Assembly: GCA_046351215.1 (NCBI GenBank)
Contig: JAXLYX010000014.1
Location: forward strand, 1 to 64,000
Direction: 5' to 3'
Length of the DNA stretch: 64,000 nucleotides
Origin: JAXLYX01 sp046351215
GTDB lineage: Bacteria > Myxococcota_A > Polyangia > Polyangiales > Houyiibacteriaceae
Part shown: piece by piece, positions 1 through 7,563 of the stretch
How positions within the stretch are numbered: position 1 is the first letter of the stretch
Layout: each line of letters begins with the position of its first letter
The notes under the pieces: model-generated
Database searches by the model: none
Seen by the model: only the letters and a program-made list of their open reading frames with translations
What the model was told of the DNA's origin: nothing
Position numbers and translations under genes: made by a program

Positions 1-35
1 TGGTCTCCGTTGGCCAGGCGGGGGAACCAGAGTCG

Positions 36-782
36 TCATTCGCACTCCTCGAGGTCCGAGGCGCGGTGGCGCTGTACGAGCTTCCGCATCCTCTCTCCGG
101 CGTTTCCGCGCCCTGCGTCGTCCTGCAGCAGCTCCGCGATTCGGTTCCACGAGACCCCGTGGTCGTGCAGGAAGCTCGCCATGACTGCGAGATGCCATGA
201 GTTAGGAGCGCCACGGCCCCCGCCGTGCCGAAGGGGCGAGATGTACGTCGTGGCTTCCAAGGCACGCTTGGCGCGCGCCGAACACGCCCGCAGCGCTTCC
301 ACCGCGGAAACGAGCTCACTGGCTGCCTCGGCGACCTCGTTCGACGCCGAGACCTCGAGGCGATTGGCGTAGTCGCTGCCGGTAGCGAGCTGCTCCAGAG
401 CTTCGAGACCGTCCGTGGAAACGCCGTCGAGCGCGGCGTCCAACGCGATCGTGGCCTGCCTCGCCCGTGCCCGAGTCCCCGCCGTCCCCTCGAGCTCTCG
501 GTAGAGCTCGCAGAGCACCACGCACAGGATGAACTCCTGTTCGTCCCCCGAGCTCACGGCCCCGAAGCCCAGCGGCCTCCCGGGGAACGCGCGAGCTGCC
601 GCAGGGAAGAGGTACTGGTCGACGCTGGGATCGGGCAGATGACTCTGGCCGAGGATGCGCACGACCTCCTCGACGAGGACATCAGGCTTGAAGCCGAAGG
701 TGGCTTCGATCCGGCGGCAGAAGGCGCGGAGGCTTGGCGGCACATGCGGCCCTGGGACCCTGCGATCGGTGACCTTCGACAT
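36..782 (-). CDS. Hypothetical protein with C-terminal HTH-like segment
   Basis: I do not recognise this 248-aa protein. The C-terminal quarter (GVSWNRIAELL, about residues 206-216) reads like the recognition part of a helix-turn-helix, so DNA binding is possible. The middle is Ala/Glu-rich and helical. It is transcribed away from the TPR gene, and a perfect 12-bp palindrome lies 25 bp upstream of its ATG, which would fit an autoregulated regulator. Function is inference only. No long signal peptide or membrane segment is visible. Confidence 0.6.
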   Translation of the reverse strand: MSKVTDRRVPGPHVPPSLRAFCRRIEATFGFKPDVLVEEVVRILGQSHLPDPSVDQYLFPAAARAFPGRPLGFGAVSSGDEQEFILCVVLCELYRELEGTAGTRARARQATIALDAALDGVSTDGLEALEQLATGSDYANRLEVSASNEVAEAASELVSAVEALRACSARAKRALEATTYISPLRHGGGRGAPNSWHLAVMASFLHDHGVSWNRIAELLQDDAGRGNAGERMRKLVQRHRASDLEECE

Positions 783-806
783 GAGGCCATGGTGGGCACT
801 TCCCGC

Positions 807-818
807 CTTTCGCGAAAG
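807..818. promoter_or_regulatory. Perfect 12-bp palindrome in divergent intergenic region
   Basis: CTTTCGCGAAAG is a perfect inverted repeat between the divergent genes at 36-782 and 992-2890. It is 25 bp from the minus-strand start codon. Position and symmetry fit an operator; there is no direct proof. Confidence 0.35.
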
Positions 819-991
819 CGCCTGATATTCGTTCCGATTTCCGGACGTCTGCGCGCCGCTCCCCGGACCGGAAGGCTAACGGCTGCCCCTCCGTCGAACG
901 AGGGCGCCCACCTAGTCTCGTCCCGCTGCCCGTGTCGTTTTGTCCGTCCTACCCCGGTTACGCAGACCGACGACGCACGCATCCTCTGGAC

Positions 992-2890
992 ATGGACCTC
1001 TTCACGCTCCCGAACGGACGCCAGGTGATCCTGGCCGCGGCACGCGGGCTGCGGCTCGACCTGGACGCGGTGCCCCCCGACATCAAGGTGTCCGCATCCA
1101 CGCGAAAGACCCAGGCGCGGGGCGAGCGTGTTGCCGAGAAGTCCGACGTCGCGATGATCGAAGTCGTGGCCGACGCTCTGGTGCGACAAGCCCTCACAGA
1201 CCGGCTGCAAGGGCTCACCGCCTCCGAGACCGCGGAACTCCGTGGGTGGGTCGCACAGGGAATCTACGAATTCGTTCAGCACTGGGATCACGCCGTCCGG
1301 GACACCGCGACGTTCACGCCCGCGGCGCGGCGCACGACATTGGTGGTACTCCCGTTCGTGCGACTCGGTCTGCTCGACCTCGCCCTACGCCTCCAGGCCC
1401 GCGCCGGCCTCGGCCTCGTCTACTTCCTGAGCGAATCGGTCGAAACGCGCGCGAGAGAGGTGGTCGACGGTTCGGCTTTCGTGCTGTGCCTGAAGAAGAC
1501 CCTCGAGCTCGGGTCGCTGCGGCGGATCGACCTCGTCGACGCGTTCACCGAGGACACCGTGCGGGCCTGGGAGGAAGGGGCACTCCCGATCCCGGCGACG
1601 ATGAGGCAGATCCTCGCGTTCCTCGATGGGCACGGGCTCGCCGCTGCAAACGTGGGGCTCGAACTGAGGCTCTCCATCGCCCTCTGCGAGCTCTGGTCGT
1701 GGCTCGAGGACCTCGGCATCCCCGAATCCGCACGGGTCTCGATGGCCGAGGGATTCCTGTCATGGCTACGAATCATCGCCACACTCGCCGCCGAGGAATC
1801 CGTTGACCGCGACGAGAGGTTCATGACGATAGTCCGAGGTGCCCGGAATTCCGCGATGAAGACTCGCCTCGAGACCCTCTCGGACCACGTAGCAGACCCT
1901 TGGCTCGAGGCGGACATCCTGCACCTGGGCTCGGACTGGACGCCTCGTTGTCGCTTCTACTCCGCGCTGCTGGGCGACATCGCGTTCGCCGCGGAGGAGC
2001 TGCGCCGAACCGGAGTCCTCGCCTCGGACGATGCGGTGGAGAGCGACGTCGCAACAGTCGCGCACTCGATGTGCATTCCGCGAGACCCGTTCTCGAAGCG
2101 CGACGATCGGACTGCCGAGGCCATCGACGCGGCCAACCTCGAAGGGCTCGGCACGGTGGCCATGCAGCACGGCAACCCAGTGGCAGCGGTTTCGGCACTG
2201 CGCGATGCGGCGCGGCTCAACCCCGACGACCCGTGGCCACGTATCCGTCTGGCCCAGGCGCTGTACGAAACCGGTGACTGTGCGGGCGCCGAGAAAGTGA
2301 TCCGCGCGGCCCTCGACATGCGGAACGACATCGCGGACGCCTGGCTCGTGCTCGGCGCCGTCGTCCTTGCCGCCGGCCGGCCGGGGGAGGCGCGCGCGTA
2401 TCTCGAGCAGGCGCTCGAGGGCTCCGGGCAGCCAGCCGTGGTCCATGCATACCGAGCCGCTGCGTTCTTGGCCGAGGCGCGCGCCAAGGAGGCCGGCGAG
2501 GCGGCCAACGCGGGGCTCGCCTGCGACCGCAAGAACGTGGAGTGCTGGAGGTTCAAGAGCTTGGCACTCGCGGCACTCGGCGACGCCAAGGGAGCGGCCC
2601 GTGCCGCGGACGAAGTCCGCCACCGGAGCGGCGGCACGATGCATTTCAGCTTCGGAACGGTGGCTATTCCGGAATCCCGCGGCTCATCGAAGACAACTCA
2701 TAGCCCCCTGCGAGGGGCACCAAGGAGAAGTGACATGACGAAGAGCAACGGCAGTGGAGGCGGTGCTGGCGGCAAGACGGGCTCGGGAGGCAAGTCGACC
2801 TCCGGAGGCAAGTCAGGCGGGGCCGGCTGGCCGAGCAAGACGGGGCAGCCATCAGGGGGAAAGCGCGATAACGCACCGCCGAAGAAGTAG
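992..2890 (+). CDS. TPR-repeat protein with Gly/Ser/Lys-rich tail
   Basis: The protein is about 632 aa if it starts at the ATG of MDLFTLPNG; a GTG at 932 is also in frame. Residues to about 390 are helical and unrecognised. TPR-like repeats follow, roughly residues 400-570, with stretches such as NPDDPWPRIRLAQALYETG and AWLVLGAVVLAAGRPGEA. The last 51 residues are an unrelated Gly/Ser/Lys-rich low-complexity tail that has its own strong ribosome site and ATG in the same frame at 2735. A TPR scaffold role is plausible, perhaps within the element's cargo. No enzymatic motif is seen. Confidence 0.7.
   Translation: MDLFTLPNGRQVILAAARGLRLDLDAVPPDIKVSASTRKTQARGERVAEKSDVAMIEVVADALVRQALTDRLQGLTASETAELRGWVAQGIYEFVQHWDHAVRDTATFTPAARRTTLVVLPFVRLGLLDLALRLQARAGLGLVYFLSESVETRAREVVDGSAFVLCLKKTLELGSLRRIDLVDAFTEDTVRAWEEGALPIPATMRQILAFLDGHGLAAANVGLELRLSIALCELWSWLEDLGIPESARVSMAEGFLSWLRIIATLAAEESVDRDERFMTIVRGARNSAMKTRLETLSDHVADPWLEADILHLGSDWTPRCRFYSALLGDIAFAAEELRRTGVLASDDAVESDVATVAHSMCIPRDPFSKRDDRTAEAIDAANLEGLGTVAMQHGNPVAAVSALRDAARLNPDDPWPRIRLAQALYETGDCAGAEKVIRAALDMRNDIADAWLVLGAVVLAAGRPGEARAYLEQALEGSGQPAVVHAYRAAAFLAEARAKEAGEAANAGLACDRKNVECWRFKSLALAALGDAKGAARAADEVRHRSGGTMHFSFGTVAIPESRGSSKTTHSPLRGAPRRSDMTKSNGSGGGAGGKTGSGGKSTSGGKSGGAGWPSKTGQPSGGKRDNAPPKK
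2735..2890 (+). CDS. Possible separately translated 51-aa Gly/Lys-rich peptide (in-frame internal start)
   Basis: AAGGAG at 2722-2727 lies 7 nt before an ATG that is in frame with the TPR protein. Translation from it gives a small basic, Gly-rich peptide that begins MTKSNGSGGG and ends GGKRDNAPPKK, with the segment WPSKTGQPSGG in between. There is no stop codon between the TPR part and this tail. It could therefore be a fused tail, a second product, or an originally separate small gene joined by loss of a stop. Function is unknown. Confidence 0.35.
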   Translation: MTKSNGSGGGAGGKTGSGGKSTSGGKSGGAGWPSKTGQPSGGKRDNAPPKK

Positions 2891-3162
2891 GAGCCGCGTG
2901 GCATCGGCGATTCGCGAGTCGGGGGAGCGTCATGGCCTCCCCGGCTCGTCGTCGCTCTGCGCGACATCGCCAACCCGCGCCGCCCCGATGGCCGCACGGG
3001 CGCCGACGGCACAGGCACCCGACGGTCACGAGCCACCGCGAGCACGAGCCATGTCCGACCTCGGCATGCCTCGAAGCGAAGGTCCTTGATCTCGTCGGCG
3101 CCGAGGCGGCTCAATACAGCCTAGTTGGACGCCCCATCTCGGCTCCAGGAGGATTCGACGGC

Positions 3163-5337
3163 GTGAACATCGACGCTCTGGCCAAGGCCTATGTCTTCCC
3201 GGCTGATGCTGCGGCCGCGGCAGCCATCGCGACCCTCGGCGTGGCCGCCACTGGGTCCCTTGGCCCTGACACGGGGTGCCTGCGGGACGTCATCGGCGCC
3301 GCCGCCAAGAAGGGCCTCCGAATCGATTGCTTCGCCTACGTGGCCACCGACGAGCTCGCCGATACGCTCACCGGAGCCCATCCATCGAGCCGCATCCTGC
3401 TGCGCCACCCCCACGGCATCAAAGCGTCGCTGGGGCGCCGACTGAACGAGCTGAAGCGCCGCAGCGCCTCGTGGGATGCACGCGTCGCCACCGATCCCCT
3501 TGGCGCCGCTCTGCATGCCAAGATGTACCTCGTGCACCTCGATGACGTGCAGCGGCTGTGCATCGTCGGTTCGTCCAACGCGACGGGACATGGGTTCGCG
3601 AGGAACCTCGAGACCAACGTTGCGATGCTGTGCTCCGCCGACTCGGGCTCCGAATCCCCTGTCGCGCTCTTCGAGGCCATGTGGGGAGCGTCGGTGCCCT
3701 GGGATCCGAAGGTACACGACCCGTCGGAGTACCTGGCACCGACGTCGCTCGCCCTCTTCGACTTTCAAGAAGACGCACTCCGAGCGCTGCACCCCCTCGC
3801 GCGGGCTCTCGACGAGAGCGAACCCGGCACCGGAACATCCGTGCCGGGCTTCCTCGTCTCGCTGCCCACGGGAGGAGGCAAGACGCTGGTCGCTACACGC
3901 TTCGTGCTATCGCGTGCGCTCCCGTCGGAGGCTCCCGGGCAGCCGCGACGGGTACTCTGGTTGGCGAGCACCGTCGAGCAAAGAGCCCACGCGGCCAAGA
4001 CACTTCTCCGGGAGATGACACGAGATCCCGACGCGGGTCTTCGCGTCTGCGAGGTCGACGACGAGTACGCCAAGGGCGACATCCGGGGACTGCTCAACGA
4101 CAACGACGTCGTCTTCATCACCGAGCAGCTCCTCGCGAGCCGCGTCGGCAAGCGCGGCGGAGACGGTGTCACCCCTTTCGACCTCATCGTCATCGACGAG
4201 GCGCACCACGTCCACACCGACAACGACCGCTACCCGAAGATCCTCGACGCCGTGAAGCACCGCGCTCGCCTCGGGATCACGGCGACGCCGTACCGCACGT
4301 CGACATCGGAGAAGGCCGGTCTCTACGCCTACTTCAATCCAAAGCCGGAGAAGGTCGCGTCGCTCAAGCCCCACTTCTGGCGAAAGCTGAGCGAGCTCTG
4401 GGACGTCGAGCACCACGGTCGACGCGTCTTCGCCGAACCTCAGGTCGAATACCTTCCTACGAACTTCAAGGTCGATCTCCGCACTGTGAAGAACGACCGG
4501 GACTTGAAGGGCGACGCGTTCAAGGACAAGCGCCGCACCGACAAGATTGCTGCGGCCTTCGACCCAACACAGGACGCGCCCGCGATCTTCTTTGCCGTCG
4601 ATGTCGCCGACGCCAACACCATCACCGCGAGCCTGCTGGCACGAGGCGTTCGTGCACAGGCCGTACACACCGGCGACCAGGTCCGCGGAAAGCTGTACGA
4701 GAAGAAGACCGCCCTGACGGGCTTGGAGAGACGGACCGCCGTCGCCCGCCTCGCCGCCGCCGGAGGCGGGCTGGACGCCATCGTCAGTGTCGACGTCTTC
4801 ATCGAGGGCGTCGACGTGCCACGCCTCCGCAGCGTCTTCCTGGCGCGCCCAACGGAATCGCCGCGGGTCTACCTGCAGATGGTAGGACGCGCCATGCGGG
4901 GCCCCGCTGCCGGCGGCACGGAGACGGCGCGGGTGGTCCACGTCGCGGATGACTACGCGCACAATCGGCACTTCCATCCCCTCCGCTTCGAGGCCGCCAT
5001 CGAGAAGGAGGAAGGACGGCCGCTGAGCACCCGGGACAAGGCGCGGCTCGCCGCCACCCCCGTCGGCCTGCCCACGGGGGACGAGCTCGAGAGGGCGATC
5101 GTCACAGTCCTAGAGGAAGCGGCCGAACCTCTGACCCTCCGCGGGGTCGCGATGAAGCTCTCCGGGGGTCGGCCCCTTAGCGAATCCCGTGCTTCGGCGG
5201 CGCTGAAGCGGTGCCTCGTCGTTCTCGAAGGGTTGGTGGCCGACAAGCGTGCCCGCCGCGTCTTCATCGACGACAAGAACGAGAACGGATGGCAGCGCGT
5301 CGTCAGTCCTCGAGGCTCGTCGCGGACCGTACGGTGA
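3163..5337 (+). CDS. SF2 DEAD/DEAH-box helicase with N-terminal PLD-like nuclease domain
   Basis: A 724-aa protein from a GTG with AGGAGG 10 nt upstream. The open frame runs back to 2932, but that part is Arg-rich and looks non-coding. An N-terminal PLD-like region has a single HxK half-site (H118-A-K120) followed by GSSNAT. The helicase core has Walker A LPTGGGKT (K240), DEAH (D345-H348), TATPYRT, and motif VI QMVGRAMRG (R576). It is the first gene of a co-directional trio with a HEPN-like protein and a PD-(D/E)xK nuclease. This architecture is common in anti-phage islands, so a DNA-translocating, DNA-cleaving defence role is the best inference. Single HxK sites usually need dimerisation for activity. 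Confidence 0.85.
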   Translation: MNIDALAKAYVFPADAAAAAAIATLGVAATGSLGPDTGCLRDVIGAAAKKGLRIDCFAYVATDELADTLTGAHPSSRILLRHPHGIKASLGRRLNELKRRSASWDARVATDPLGAALHAKMYLVHLDDVQRLCIVGSSNATGHGFARNLETNVAMLCSADSGSESPVALFEAMWGASVPWDPKVHDPSEYLAPTSLALFDFQEDALRALHPLARALDESEPGTGTSVPGFLVSLPTGGGKTLVATRFVLSRALPSEAPGQPRRVLWLASTVEQRAHAAKTLLREMTRDPDAGLRVCEVDDEYAKGDIRGLLNDNDVVFITEQLLASRVGKRGGDGVTPFDLIVIDEAHHVHTDNDRYPKILDAVKHRARLGITATPYRTSTSEKAGLYAYFNPKPEKVASLKPHFWRKLSELWDVEHHGRRVFAEPQVEYLPTNFKVDLRTVKNDRDLKGDAFKDKRRTDKIAAAFDPTQDAPAIFFAVDVADANTITASLLARGVRAQAVHTGDQVRGKLYEKKTALTGLERRTAVARLAAAGGGLDAIVSVDVFIEGVDVPRLRSVFLARPTESPRVYLQMVGRAMRGPAAGGTETARVVHVADDYAHNRHFHPLRFEAAIEKEEGRPLSTRDKARLAATPVGLPTGDELERAIVTVLEEAAEPLTLRGVAMKLSGGRPLSESRASAALKRCLVVLEGLVADKRARRVFIDDKNENGWQRVVSPRGSSRTVR

Positions 5338-5436
5338 ACGGCGCACGACGGCCCCTCGGAACCGGCAATCAACCTCTGCGTCGCCGGCGATGCACGAGAC
5401 AGTAGCTGGCGCATGGCTTGCGGGCCGAGGAGACCC

Positions 5437-5997
5437 ATGAAGTTCGACACCTACGTGCAGCAGTTCAAGGTGGCCGCCGGTGAGGGCGCGCTCTGCGAAC
5501 TCTACCTGCGCCTCCTCGCCGCTCGGACGCCCGGTCTCGAGGCCACAGCGGTCGACGCCCGCCTCGAGGACGTCGAGCTCGGGATCGCGAAGTCGTACGC
5601 CGAGCACCTCGATACAGACGACGTCGACGCCCTGAAGCTCTGCCGCCAGCTTCGCAACAAGCTCCTGCACTGCGAGTTCCATGTGGCCCGACAGCGCCTT
5701 CACGCTCTCGGCGCCCCGCAGCAAACCGGCGGGGTCGTTCGTGTCGAGCTCGGCGACGCCAGAGGCATCGAGGTTCTCGAGATGCTTCGTGAAGCCACGG
5801 GGGGCCTCGCAGGGGTGGTCGTTTCCGACTCGCGCAACACGACCGAAGGAACCGTCATGGGGTGGTTCCTCGAGCTCGGCGCCTCGGGTGACCTGGCGTC
5901 CGCTGCAACCGTCTTCCGCCACGTATCCGCGCTGCTCATGCGGCTGGCCGCAGACACGGCTCCTGTTCCGTCAGCGGAGGATGGACACCGCCCCTGA
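5437..5997 (+). CDS. Small HEPN-like protein, candidate ribonuclease toxin
   Basis: A 186-aa protein. The ATG at 5437 follows a GAGGAG ribosome site and is preferred to an in-frame start at 5413. Residues 73-78 read RNKLLH, the RX4H pattern (Arg followed by Asn) that forms the active site of many HEPN RNases, set within an alpha-helical region. Upstream by 99 bp is the PLD-helicase; downstream by 62 bp is a PD-(D/E)xK nuclease. HEPN proteins often act as RNA-cleaving effectors of abortive defence. The motif is seen directly; the family assignment rests on it and on context, and no database comparison was possible. Confidence 0.55.
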   Translation: MKFDTYVQQFKVAAGEGALCELYLRLLAARTPGLEATAVDARLEDVELGIAKSYAEHLDTDDVDALKLCRQLRNKLLHCEFHVARQRLHALGAPQQTGGVVRVELGDARGIEVLEMLREATGGLAGVVVSDSRNTTEGTVMGWFLELGASGDLASAATVFRHVSALLMRLAADTAPVPSAEDGHRP

Positions 5998-6059
5998 GTC
6001 CCGCGGACGAACGACCGCCCCCGACTCAATGTTCCGTTCGTAGGCAAGGAGCTGTCCCG

Positions 6060-7085
6060 ATGCCCCAGATGACGATCATCACCAATGCCAAGGAGATCCG
6101 CGCCGCGATGCGGCAACTCCGAGCCCAGCTCAAGGCTGCGGCCGAGCCGAGGCGTACCCACGAGATCGGGTTCCCCGGCGGGCGCGACACCGCAGGCCTC
6201 TACGTCCTACGGGCGCATGGCATCTGGCTCTCGTCCATCGGCGATGCCCCGAACCGCTACTGGAACGGGTTCGGACACGTGGTGCCCGAGGAGCGCAGCA
6301 CCCTGCCCCTCGATGTCGAGATCAACGTCCCGCGCGAGGGCATCCATCGGAACATCGGAGCGGTGTTTCTCCGCGGGCCACGAGGACGTGTCTACCTCGC
6401 CCATCGCGGACGCATCGGCGGAGGCGCCAAGGGCATCGGTGCCGAGGCCTTCTGGGGCCGCTACGACGACCAGGCCGTCGAGGTGGACGATGGCGACCGC
6501 ACGTCTCGCGTCGTGGTGCTCGGAGCCCTCGGGGATCGTCACCTCCTCGACAGCATCGCGGCCTTCGTCCTGACGGTCGCCGAGGTGAAGGCCGCCGTGA
6601 GGGCCGACAAGGCTCACGGTGCAGACACGGCCACGACGAAGGCGGCACGGAGGGCACCGTCCCGAGACGTCTTCGTCCCGGAGTTCGAGGGCACCGCGAT
6701 GCGGCGCGCCGCGGCCACGGAGGCCGTCTGGCACCACGGCGCCGTGGTTCGGCACCTCGAGGCCGCCGTGAAAGCCGCGGGCTTCGCGACGCGCAACGAC
6801 AAGCATCGCGACCTCGTCGCCGGCCCCAGGGTCCGCGAGATCGTCTTCGAGGTGAAGACCGAGGCGACGACCCAATCGGTCTACACCGGCGTGGGCCAGC
6901 TCGTCTTCGGCGCGCCTCGCCGGCGACGGGGCCAGACCGCGGCGCTCGTCCTTCCCGAGCCCCTGCCACGGGGCCTCAAGGCGCACCTGAGGCCCGAGGC
7001 CATCGCGGTCGTGGGCTACCGCTGGGTCGACGAGCGCGTCGCGTTCACGGGGCTCCGCGGCGTCCTCGCCACAGCCAAGGCGTGA
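6060..7085 (+). CDS. PD-(D/E)xK-type nuclease with unrecognised N-terminal domain
   Basis: A 341-aa protein; AAGGAG lies 9 nt before the ATG. The C-terminal third has the restriction-endonuclease core D251-x12-E264-V-K266 (in RDLVAG and FEVKTEA), followed by TTQSVYTGVGQL, where Gln/Tyr residues commonly pack on the active site. The first 180 residues form a separate domain rich in short beta-like segments (for example VEINVPREG and GRVYLAHRGRIGG) that I cannot assign; it may sense DNA or a modified base. It is the third gene of the helicase/HEPN/nuclease set. A DNA-cleaving role in defence is inference from the motif and neighbours. Confidence 0.65.
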   Translation: MPQMTIITNAKEIRAAMRQLRAQLKAAAEPRRTHEIGFPGGRDTAGLYVLRAHGIWLSSIGDAPNRYWNGFGHVVPEERSTLPLDVEINVPREGIHRNIGAVFLRGPRGRVYLAHRGRIGGGAKGIGAEAFWGRYDDQAVEVDDGDRTSRVVVLGALGDRHLLDSIAAFVLTVAEVKAAVRADKAHGADTATTKAARRAPSRDVFVPEFEGTAMRRAAATEAVWHHGAVVRHLEAAVKAAGFATRNDKHRDLVAGPRVREIVFEVKTEATTQSVYTGVGQLVFGAPRRRRGQTAALVLPEPLPRGLKAHLRPEAIAVVGYRWVDERVAFTGLRGVLATAKA

Positions 7086-7563
7086 GGTCGGGCCCCCGCC
7101 CCGGTAGTTGTCGTCGCCGCCCCCAGAGTCGACACGCTTCCCGATCGGCCCGCGGGGCCTTCGGCCCGGACCGGCGGAACACCAACGCGGCTTCGCCGCG
7201 TGACTCCACGCTCGCCCCCCCCCCCGAGCCCCCGACACCCCGCCGGCTCTCTCCCCGTCACGTGGCGTCGGCCGACGGCGAAGCCGGCGGCGACGCCGCC
7301 TATCACGGGGCGACTGCCGTCGGGGCTCCGCCGGGGTTGTTTCGCGCCGCCGCCGCCGCGGCGCTGCGTCGCACCTTCGCTGCCGGCCCCCGCCGCGGCG
7401 TCGCCGCGGCACTGGGCGGCGCAGCTGCCCCAGCTGCCCCGGCCCCGAAGGGCACAGCCCGAGGGGCCACGACTCGGCTCGAGAACGTCACAACCATCTC
7501 GACGTGCAAATCCTCCTCCTCAACTGTCTACTAACAAGTAAGGATGGGGCAGTTGGGGCAGGC
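7086..7563. other. Structured, very GC-rich intergenic region
   Basis: These 478 bp separate the nuclease from the next gene. Open frames exist in several phases but look like GC artefacts. Visible structure includes the hairpin GGGCC-TTC-GGCCC (7155-7167), the hairpin CGCGGC-TTC-GCCGCG (7186-7200), a run of eleven C (7215-7225), and repeated AGCTGCCCC units near 7425-7440. An AT-richer patch at about 7528-7545 (CTACTAACAAGTAAGGAT) could hold the promoter of the downstream gene. Because the next genes look replication-related, an origin is one possibility, but I see no iteron array. Confidence 0.4.

Noticed and set aside
2932..3162. Upstream extension of the PLD-helicase frame
   Set aside because: The extra residues are Arg/His/Pro-rich and unlike a domain. 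AGGAGG before the GTG at 3163 gives a better start.
7082..7541. Small open frames in the GC-rich intergenic region
   Set aside because: Several frames are open at once with no ribosome sites, and the Arg/Pro/Ala composition is what random GC-rich DNA yields.
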